Assembly (NCBI GenBank): GCA_937996535.1
Contig: CALKVF010000071.1
Span: 1 to 5,192, forward strand
DNA from: an uncultured Novosphingobium sp.
GTDB taxonomy: Bacteria; Pseudomonadota; Alphaproteobacteria; Sphingomonadales; Sphingomonadaceae
Direction of reading: 5' to 3'
DNA: 5,192 bases
The position numbers and the translations under genes were made by a program. Under the pieces are notes generated by a model, which did not search any database, was not told the origin of the DNA, and was given only the letters and a program-made list of their open reading frames with translations. This document shows positions 1 to 5,192 of the stretch, one piece after another. Position 1 is the first letter of the stretch; every line of letters starts with the position of its first letter.

Positions 1-491
<491 letters not shown>

Positions 492-549
492 TCGCTGAAG
501 AATTCCGGCAAGCGCGGCTGCCCGGCTGCACTTGTCCGGGGTTGAACGG

Positions 550-590
550 AAGGGTGCCTCCAGTCCCCAATACCCTTGGCGGCACCCTTT
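550..590 (+). terminator. First hairpin after recA, weak terminator or 3'-UTR structure
   Basis: Bases 550-558 (aagggtgcc) are exactly complementary to 581-589 (ggcaccctt), giving a 9-bp stem with a 22-base loop. The stem's descending arm runs into only a short T run (588-590). The long loop and short T run make it a poorer terminator than the next hairpin 12 bases downstream. It may protect the recA 3' end or act as a first, leaky stop. The pairing is seen directly; the function is inferred. Confidence 0.45.
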
Positions 591-601
591 CAAACACCAG
601 G

Positions 602-640
602 ACCGGCGCGGCTTCCAGCATGGAGCCGCGCCGGTTTCTT
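602..640 (+). terminator. Strong Rho-independent terminator of recA
   Basis: A perfect 12-bp GC-rich inverted repeat (602-613 accggcgcggct with 624-635 agccgcgccggt) encloses a 10-base loop and is followed at once by a T-rich tract (tttctt, 635-640). This is the classical intrinsic terminator layout. It lies 110 bases after the recA stop and about 70 bases before the next start. It therefore separates recA from the ureohydrolase gene, which needs its own promoter. Confidence 0.85.
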
Positions 641-675
641 GTGGGGCTTTCCTGTTGGCAAAGCGGGGGCAGGGC

Positions 676-703
676 TTGATCGCCCGGCACTGCCGCTCAA
701 GAT
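676..703 (+). promoter_or_regulatory. Putative promoter of the ureohydrolase gene
   Basis: TTGATC (676-681) and CAAGAT (698-703) are separated by 16 bases, and the second hexamer ends six bases before the ATG at 710. If real, transcription would begin at or very near the start codon, giving a leaderless mRNA. This fits the lack of any Shine-Dalgarno just before the ATG. The -10 match is only moderate, and weak hexamers are easily found by chance. Confidence 0.3.
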
Positions 704-709
704 GCCGCG

Positions 710-1519
710 ATGACTGCACCTGCCATCGATCTCATCGGCCTGCCCAGCGACTGCAATTCCTCGTTCGAGCGCGGGCCGGCGCTCGCGCCCGATCTGATCC
801 GCCGCGCGCTGTGGTCTGACCGGGGCAACCTCTCGTGCGAAAACGGGATGGAAGTGGGCCGCGATTTCACGCTTGCGGATCGCGGCAATCTGCCGCTGCG
901 CGAAACCCCCGCCGATGATGACGTGATCATCGCGGCGATCGGGGAACGCCTTGCCAGCGGCGCGATCCCGCTGATCCTCGGCGGCGATCATGCCATGACC
1001 CATCCGGTGGTCCGTGCGGTCCATGCCCGCCACGGCCCGGTCAGCATCCTGCACTTCGATGCCCATCCCGATCTCTACGCCAATTTCGATGACAACCCGC
1101 GCAGCCATGCCTCGCCTTTCGCGCGGATCATGGAAGCGGGGCTGGCCAAGCGGCTGGTCCAGGTCGGGATCCGCACCTTGAATGGGCACTGCCGCGAGCA
1201 GGCCGAACGCTTCGGGGTTGAAATCGTGCCGATGGCCGGGTTCGATCCGGCGCAGGTGCCTGTGCTCGAAGGCCCGCTCTACATCAGCATCGATCTCGAC
1301 GGGATCGATCCATCCGAAGCGCCGGGCGTTTCGCATCCCGAACCCGGCGGTTTGACTCTGCGCGAAGTCCTTGCCGTGCTGCGCCGCCAGACCGCACCGA
1401 TCGTCGGGGCGGACATCGTCGAATACAACCCGCGCTTCGACAGCCACGAGTGCACCGCTATCCTCGCCGCCAAGCTGCTACGCGAAGTGGCGGCGCGCGC
1501 CGTGTCTAACGCCGGCTAG
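710..1519 (+). CDS. Ureohydrolase (arginase/agmatinase family), plant-arginase-like
   Basis: Metalloenzymes of this superfamily use a binuclear Mn centre to hydrolyse a guanidino group and release urea (arginine to ornithine, agmatine to putrescine, or related substrates). All metal-ligand motifs are visible in the 269-residue product: GGDH at 91-94, DAHPD at 117-121 and DLD in SIDLDGIDP at 193-201, followed by the family signature APGVSHPEPGG (204-214). His133 in SHASPFARI matches the position of the active-site substrate-side His. The N-terminal NSSFERGPALAP (16-27), the QVGIR segment (151-155), GVSHPEPGG and VGADIVEYNP (232-241) resemble plant mitochondrial arginases more than the usual bacterial agmatinase pattern. 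There is no signal peptide or membrane segment, so it is cytoplasmic. The protein is shorter than typical ~300-residue members but lacks no core motif. The ATG at 710 has no Shine-Dalgarno; the next in-frame methionine (residue 47) is too far inside the fold. It overlaps the convergent EF-G-like gene by four bases. Substrate is undecided: arginine, agmatine or another guanidino compound. Confidence 0.88.
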   Translation: MTAPAIDLIGLPSDCNSSFERGPALAPDLIRRALWSDRGNLSCENGMEVGRDFTLADRGNLPLRETPADDDVIIAAIGERLASGAIPLILGGDHAMTHPVVRAVHARHGPVSILHFDAHPDLYANFDDNPRSHASPFARIMEAGLAKRLVQVGIRTLNGHCREQAERFGVEIVPMAGFDPAQVPVLEGPLYISIDLDGIDPSEAPGVSHPEPGGLTLREVLAVLRRQTAPIVGADIVEYNPRFDSHECTAILAAKLLREVAARAVSNAG

Positions 1520-3606
1520 GCGGCGCTGCGGGCGGCTTGGGCGCTGACCACTTCCTCGGCATGGCGGCCGGCCAGTTCGGCCAGGTGGTCGAACTCGGCG
1601 GCAAAGCTGGCGAGCCCCTGACTGAGTGAGCGCAGTTCGGCATCGAGGCCGTTGAGCCCGCTTTCGGGAACCTGCGCCTCGACCCGCTCCCAGCGCTCGC
1701 GCTCGGGATGGGGGGCAAGGCCCAGAATCTGCCCGCGCCGCGCAGATAGCACCGATCCAGCCTTGGAGCCGGTCCCGGGCGGTGCATCGACCGTCACCCG
1801 CGCCACCGGTTCGAGCAGGTAAGGCGCGGCCTGGGCGAGCGCCTCGCTCATCGCCAGCCGCCCGGCGAGGCGGAAGGCCAGGTCCGAACTGTCTACCGCG
1901 TGGAATGACCCGTCGTTTAGCGTCACCGCCACGTCGACCACGACAAAGCCCAGCGGCCCGCGTTCCATCGCATCGCGCACCCCGGCCTCGACTGCCGGGA
2001 TATATTGGCGCGGGATCGCCCCGCCGGTGATCCGGTCTTCAAAGGCAAAGCCTTCACCGCGCGGCAGGGGGCGGATCTCTATCACGCAGTCGCCATATTG
2101 GCCGTGCCCGCCCGACTGCTTCTTGTGCCGCCCGCGCATGGTAACCGGTTTGCGGATCGATTCGCGGTAGGCAATGCGCGGCGCCTGGGCGTCGACCGCT
2201 ACGCCATACCGCCGCTGCAGCCGCGCCAGCACCACCGCCAGATGCTCGTCATTGATCCCCCGGAGAACGGTTTCGTGGCTGGCCTCGTCCTGCAGCCATT
2301 CGAGCGCCGGGTCTTCCTCGCACAATCGGTGCAGCGCGGCGGACAGCTTGACGTCGTCCTTGCGGTCGCGGGTGGCGATGGCGAGGCTGGCGTTGCGCGG
2401 AGGATAGGGCAGGGCCGGCACGGCCTGGCAGACCGCGCCCTTGGCCGGCAGCAGCATTCCCGCGCGCGCGCCCTCGAGCTTGGCCACGGCGATCACCGCG
2501 CCTTCGGGGGCGGCAGGCAGCTTGGCGGTCTTGTCCCCCTGCAGGGCGAACAGCGATCCGGCGCGCTCGGCCGCGCCCTCTGCGATCAATTCATCGCCTT
2601 CGCGCAGCGCGCCGCCCAACGCCCGGCCCAGCGTGAGCCGGCCAATCGCTCCGCCATTGGCGATCTTGAACACGTGCAGCGCGCTGCCAGAAGTCAGCCC
2701 GATCCGCGCTGCGGCGTGGGCGGGCGGGGGGCATTCGTGGCGCAGCAGCTTGAGCAGGCGGTGGACCCCGCCATCGCTCAGCGCCGAGCCGAGCAGCACC
2801 GGAACCACCTTGTTGGCCGCCGTATCCGCCGCCAGATCGGCCATCACCGTGGCCGGATCGGGCGCTTCGTCCATCAGCAGGGCTTCCATCAGCGCATCGT
2901 CGAAATCGGCCAGCGTTTCGAGCAGATGCGTGCGGTCGGCCTGTTCTAGCGCCGCGGCATGGGCAGGAATGTCGATCCGCTCGCTCTCCTTGCCGGGGCG
3001 GTAGCGATAGGCGCGTTCGAGTGCGAGATCGACATAGCCGGTCACCACTTCGCCGCCCTTGCCATCGCTGGTGCGCAGCGGAATTTGCCGCAGCGCCAGC
3101 GGTTCGCGGCTTAGGGGCTGGAGTTCCTGGATCAGCGCATGGATCGTGCCGGCGCGGGCGTGTTCGATCTTGTTGATGAAGATCGCGTGAGGCAGCCCGA
3201 GCTGGTCGAGCAGCGCCAGCGCCGGTTCGGCAAGCATCGCGCGCTCGGGCGCGGGGTCGATCACCACCACGGCCATGTCGGCCGATTGCAGCGCGGCCAG
3301 GCCATCGGTGGCGAAGCCCGCACCGCCCGGCACATCGATCAGGGCAAAGGCATCGCCGAGATAGTCATAGTGGAACAGGTTGAGTTCGGTTGATCCGCCG
3401 CGTGCGCGGGCTTCGGGGCTGGCATCGCCAAGGCTGGTTCCGGCCTCGACGCTGCCCTGCCGGGTGACCGCGCCGCTGGCGAACAGCAGGGCTTCAGCCA
3501 GGCTGGTCTTGCCGGTGCCGGCCGGGCCGACCAGTGCGATTGCGCGGGTCTGCGGCGCGGCGGCCGTTGGTGTGCCGGATGGATTGCCGTTTCGGGTGCT
3601 GCCCAT
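1516..3606 (-). CDS. Elongation factor G-like translational GTPase (EF-G paralogue)
   Basis: The product is 696 residues, close to the ~700 of EF-G, and covers all five EF-G domains. The G domain (about 20-290) carries a P-loop GPAGTGKT (27-34), DVPGG (91-95), NKIE (145-148) and GSA (273-275). Domain II spans about 308-395 and domain III about 404-475. Domain IV (about 478-595) has the tip loops QSGGHGQYG (497-505) and GSFHAVDSSD (566-575), including the His important for translocation in EF-G. Domain V follows (about 599-678) with RRGQI and the terminal ELRSLSQGLASF...EFDH. The G motifs deviate from EF-G: AHIDAGKT, RGITI, DTPGH and NKMD are expected, and the His after DxPG is Gly here. It probably binds the ribosome, but its GTPase behaviour is uncertain. 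The start at 3606 is chosen for the strong GGAGGAGG six bases upstream; an upstream in-frame ATG at 3666 would add only an Arg-rich tail. It is presumably a second EF-G beside the str-operon fusA (not in the window), comparable to mycobacterial FusA2. TetM-type ribosome protection is a less likely reading. Confidence 0.9.
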   Translation of the reverse strand: MGSTRNGNPSGTPTAAAPQTRAIALVGPAGTGKTSLAEALLFASGAVTRQGSVEAGTSLGDASPEARARGGSTELNLFHYDYLGDAFALIDVPGGAGFATDGLAALQSADMAVVVIDPAPERAMLAEPALALLDQLGLPHAIFINKIEHARAGTIHALIQELQPLSREPLALRQIPLRTSDGKGGEVVTGYVDLALERAYRYRPGKESERIDIPAHAAALEQADRTHLLETLADFDDALMEALLMDEAPDPATVMADLAADTAANKVVPVLLGSALSDGGVHRLLKLLRHECPPPAHAAARIGLTSGSALHVFKIANGGAIGRLTLGRALGGALREGDELIAEGAAERAGSLFALQGDKTAKLPAAPEGAVIAVAKLEGARAGMLLPAKGAVCQAVPALPYPPRNASLAIATRDRKDDVKLSAALHRLCEEDPALEWLQDEASHETVLRGINDEHLAVVLARLQRRYGVAVDAQAPRIAYRESIRKPVTMRGRHKKQSGGHGQYGDCVIEIRPLPRGEGFAFEDRITGGAIPRQYIPAVEAGVRDAMERGPLGFVVVDVAVTLNDGSFHAVDSSDLAFRLAGRLAMSEALAQAAPYLLEPVARVTVDAPPGTGSKAGSVLSARRGQILGLAPHPERERWERVEAQVPESGLNGLDAELRSLSQGLASFAAEFDHLAELAGRHAEEVVSAQAARSAA

Positions 3607-3620
3607 GTCTCGCCTCCTCC
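3607..3620 (-). promoter_or_regulatory. Strong Shine-Dalgarno of the EF-G-like gene
   Basis: Read on the minus strand, the bases before the ATG are GGAGGAGGCGAGAC. A full GGAGG core sits six bases before the start codon. This decides the start at 3606 over the upstream ATG at 3666. It is the only convincing Shine-Dalgarno in the window. Confidence 0.85.
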
Positions 3621-3680
3621 AGGTGAAGGCGCGCCGGGCGCGTGGATCTTGCACACGGACGCGCAAGCTTTGGGATGGCG

Positions 3681-3709
3681 ATGGTCTGCCTCGGCGGGGT
3701 GAGTCGCAA
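3681..3709 (-). promoter_or_regulatory. Putative promoter of the EF-G-like gene
   Basis: On the minus strand, TTGCGA (3709-3704) and GACCAT (3686-3681) are 17 bases apart. Transcription would start near 3674, giving a leader of about 65-70 bases that contains the GC-rich palindrome GGCGCGCC (3628-3635) and the Shine-Dalgarno. The -10 match is partial, so this is a candidate only. Confidence 0.3.
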
Positions 3710-3734
3710 GTGAAATGTGCGCGGCGATTGTTGC

Positions 3735-3763
3735 TTGCGGCGCACCCGGACGAGGCATAGGCT
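3735..3763 (+). promoter_or_regulatory. Putative promoter of the methyltransferase gene
   Basis: TTGCGG (3735-3740) and TAGGCT (3758-3763) have the ideal 17-base spacing, and the second hexamer ends seven bases before the ATG at 3771. This suggests a leaderless transcript. It stands back to back with the candidate minus-strand promoter, whose -35 begins with the same TTGCG. Confidence 0.4.
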
Positions 3764-3770
3764 CCGCGCC

Positions 3771-4592
3771 ATGACGACAGGAATGGACTGGCAGGCCCAG
3801 GTCGGCCGCACGTGGGCGGAAAGCTATGCGCTGACCGATCGTTCGTTCACCGGATTGACCCAGCGCCTCACCGAACGAATTGCCGAGCGCGCGGGGAGCG
3901 CGGTGCTCGATGTCGGTTGCGGGGCCGGGGAACTGGCGCTGGCTGTGGCGCGGATGCGCCCGGGCGCGCGGGTGATCGGCGTCGACGTGTCGAGCGATCT
4001 GGTCGATGCTGCGCGGGCCCGCGCCGGGGATCGTCACCCTGATGTCGAATTCGTGCTGGCCGATGCGGCGAGCTGGAGCCTTGCCGGATTCGCGCCCGAT
4101 CTGATCGTCTCGCGCCACGGGGTGATGTTCTTTGACGATCCGGTGGGCGCTTTTGCCCATCTGCGGGCTGAGGCCCAGGCCGGGGCATCGCTGGTGTTTT
4201 CGTGCTTCCGCGCTGCGGCGGACAATCCCTGGGCGAGCACGCTGGCACGGCTGCTCGATCTGCCGCCCTCGGCCAATCCCCATGCGCCGGGGCCGTTTGC
4301 CTTTGCCGATCCGGGCCATGTCGAGCCGATCCTGGCCGCCGCCGGTTGGCGTGACATTGCCTTTGAACCGGTTGATTTTGCTTATATTGCCGGCATGGGC
4401 GATGATCCGGTGGAAGATGCGATCGGCTTTTTCCGGCGGATCGGCCCGGCCGCGCAGGCGCTGCGCGCGCTGGAAGGCACGGCGCGCGAGGCGACCGAGG
4501 CGCGGCTGCGCGATTGGCTGGAGCAGCACCGCAGCGGCAATCTTGTCGCGCTGGGCGCTGCGGCATGGATCGTCACCGCACGCAAATCCTGA
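3771..4592 (+). CDS. Class I SAM-dependent methyltransferase, substrate unknown
   Basis: The 273-residue product has a Rossmann-fold methyltransferase core. Motif I is VLDVGCGAGE (45-54), the glycine-rich SAM loop. Acidic Asp72 in GVDVSSD (70-76) should bind the ribose hydroxyls. ADAASW (97-102) is the adenine-contact region, and DLIVSRHGVMFFDDP (110-124) is the motif IV/post-IV strand. The pattern is that of the UbiE/COQ5-like Methyltransf_11/25 group, which act on small molecules as often as macromolecules, so the substrate cannot be named. There is no signal peptide or membrane helix. I chose ATG 3771 because it sits seven bases after a promoter-like TAGGCT. ATG 3783 (MDWQAQVG) is a possible alternative with a purine stretch directly against it but too close for a proper ribosome site. 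An in-frame ATG at 3717 would add Arg/Cys-rich, non-conserved residues. It is divergent from the EF-G-like gene by 164 bases and 68 bases before alaS on the same strand. Methylation of a translation component is conceivable from the neighbours but unsupported. Confidence 0.85.
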   Translation: MTTGMDWQAQVGRTWAESYALTDRSFTGLTQRLTERIAERAGSAVLDVGCGAGELALAVARMRPGARVIGVDVSSDLVDAARARAGDRHPDVEFVLADAASWSLAGFAPDLIVSRHGVMFFDDPVGAFAHLRAEAQAGASLVFSCFRAAADNPWASTLARLLDLPPSANPHAPGPFAFADPGHVEPILAAAGWRDIAFEPVDFAYIAGMGDDPVEDAIGFFRRIGPAAQALRALEGTAREATEARLRDWLEQHRSGNLVALGAAAWIVTARKS

Positions 4593-4622
4593 GCATAGCC
4601 TTAACCTGACGGCGCTTCCGGC

Positions 4623-4651
4623 TTGCCGCCCTCGCGCGGCTGCCTTAGTGG
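4623..4651 (+). promoter_or_regulatory. Putative promoter of alaS
   Basis: TTGCCG (4623-4628) and TAGTGG (4646-4651) are 17 bases apart, and the second ends nine bases before the alaS ATG at 4661. There is no good Shine-Dalgarno; GGCGG (4650-4654) is the nearest approach. The layout copies the one before the methyltransferase gene. The -10 lacks the final T, so confidence is low. No terminator hairpin lies between the methyltransferase stop and this site, so read-through from upstream is also possible. Confidence 0.3.
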
Positions 4652-4660
4652 CGGTGCGCT

Positions 4661-5192
4661 ATGACTTCGACGAACGAAATCCGCCGCTCCTTCCTCGAAT
4701 ACTTCGGCTCGCATGGGCACGATGTGGTGCCGAGCGCGCCGCTGGTGCCCTATAACGACCCGACCCTGATGTTCACCAACGCCGGGATGGTGCCGTTCAA
4801 GAACGTGTTCACGGGCCTTGAAACCCGCGCTGTGCCCCGCGCGACCAGCTCGCAGAAGTGCGTGCGCGCCGGCGGCAAGCACAACGATCTCGACAACGTG
4901 GGCTACACCGCGCGCCACCACACGTTCTTCGAAATGCTCGGGAACTTCTCGTTCGGCGACTATTTCAAGGAACAGGCGATCACCCACGCCTGGACCCTGC
5001 TGACCAAGGAATGGGGCCTGCCCAAGGACAAGCTCCTCGCCACGGTCTATCACACCGACGACGAAGCCTTCGAGCTGTGGAAGAAGATCGCGGGTCTGCC
5101 CGAAGACCGGATCATCCGCATCGCCACCAAGGACAATTTCTGGGCGATGGGCGATGATGGCCCGTGCGGTCCGTGCTCGGAAATCTTCTTCG
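4661..5192 (+). CDS. alaS: Alanine--tRNA ligase, N-terminal part (3' end outside window)
   Basis: AlaRS is a class II aminoacyl-tRNA synthetase that charges tRNA-Ala with alanine in the cytoplasm. The first 177 codons of a protein normally near 870-890 residues are present. They cover about the first two thirds of the catalytic aminoacylation domain. Recognisable AlaRS signatures are PTLMFTNAGM (34-43), RATSSQKCVRAGGKHND (60-76) leading into NVGYTARHHTFFEMLGNFSF (79-98, class II motif 2 region, with the ATP-contacting Arg), and the AlaRS stretch NFWAMGDDGPCGPCSEIFF (159-177) at the window edge. The editing domain and C-terminal oligomerisation domain are not in view. The start ATG gives MTSTNEIRRSFLEYF, which matches the normal AlaRS N terminus. 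recA is the usual near neighbour upstream; three other genes intervene here. Confidence 0.98.
   Translation, partial: MTSTNEIRRSFLEYFGSHGHDVVPSAPLVPYNDPTLMFTNAGMVPFKNVFTGLETRAVPRATSSQKCVRAGGKHNDLDNVGYTARHHTFFEMLGNFSFGDYFKEQAITHAWTLLTKEWGLPKDKLLATVYHTDDEAFELWKKIAGLPEDRIIRIATKDNFWAMGDDGPCGPCSEIFF

Noticed and set aside
590..1447. Long minus-strand open frame antisense to the ureohydrolase gene
   Set aside because: It mirrors a gene with full metal-binding motifs, resembles no family I know and runs through the recA terminator; such frames are common in GC-rich DNA.
2005..2949. Long plus-strand open frame (314 codons) antisense to the EF-G-like gene
   Set aside because: It is Arg/Gln/His-rich low-information sequence opposite a conserved EF-G domain order, with no ribosome site or recognisable motif.
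3628..3640. GC palindrome in the EF-G-like leader considered as a riboswitch or attenuator
   Set aside because: It is a short GGCGCGCC palindrome with no larger aptamer-like fold or leader peptide visible; chance is likely in GC-rich DNA.
3607..3666. 20-codon N-terminal extension of the EF-G-like protein from an ATG at 3666
   Set aside because: The added residues are Arg-rich and unlike EF-G N termini, and the extension would cover the strong Shine-Dalgarno that sits correctly for the ATG at 3606.
3717..3770. 18-codon N-terminal extension of the methyltransferase from an ATG at 3717
   Set aside because: The residues (Arg/Cys-rich) look like translated intergenic sequence, and the frame would cover the candidate promoter just before 3771.
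3339..4529. 396-codon minus-strand open frame across the methyltransferase, divergent region and EF-G-like 5' end
   Set aside because: It crosses two well-supported genes and their promoter region, is Pro/Arg/Ala-rich and shows no domain; it is a codon-bias shadow.
4625..4640. Small GCCGC/GCGGC hairpin before alaS considered as a terminator
   Set aside because: The stem is only 5 bp, no T run follows, and it falls between the candidate -35 and -10 of alaS.
4601..5053. Minus-strand open frame of 150 codons opposite the alaS start
   Set aside because: It is antisense to highly conserved AlaRS sequence and has no start signal or known motif.

Overview
This is a GC-rich bacterial chromosomal window. 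It most likely comes from an alphaproteobacterium, and I would guess the Sphingomonadales (Sphingomonas/Novosphingobium/Erythrobacter type). The RecA and AlaRS fragments read like alphaproteobacterial versions, codon third positions are strongly G/C, and recA and alaS are close together. The genus is an inference from memory of these families, not from a search.

Layout from left to right. (1) 1-491 (+) is the 3' part of recA, including the C-terminal domain and acidic tail. It is followed by two successive hairpins, the second a very strong Rho-independent terminator (602-640). (2) 710-1519 (+) is a complete 269-residue ureohydrolase (arginase/agmatinase superfamily) with all metal-binding motifs and a striking resemblance to plant arginases. 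(3) 1516-3606 (-) is a complete 696-residue EF-G paralogue. It has degenerate GTPase motifs but well-preserved domains II-V, and its start is set by a strong Shine-Dalgarno. It converges on the ureohydrolase gene, and both stop codons lie in the single tetranucleotide CTAG. (4) 3607-3770 is a divergent promoter region. (5) 3771-4592 (+) is a class I SAM-dependent methyltransferase. (6) 4661-5192 (+) is the 5' part of alaS, which runs off the right edge.

recA (SOS/recombination) and alaS (translation) are core genes that are often neighbours in proteobacteria. Here three accessory genes separate them. Nothing ties these three into one pathway: one is probably amine or arginine catabolism, one is translation-related, and one is a methyltransferase of unknown substrate. 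Each looks like its own transcription unit. The three complete-start plus-strand genes (ureohydrolase, methyltransferase, alaS) lack a convincing Shine-Dalgarno and have promoter-like hexamers ending 6-9 bases before the ATG, which fits leaderless transcripts. The EF-G-like gene has a strong Shine-Dalgarno and a longer leader.

I saw no mobile element, CRISPR array, tRNA/rRNA or phage gene, and no convincing undescribed multi-gene system. The most interesting points are the EF-G paralogue whose catalytic histidine position is glycine, the plant-like ureohydrolase, and the leaderless or shared-stop gene architecture.
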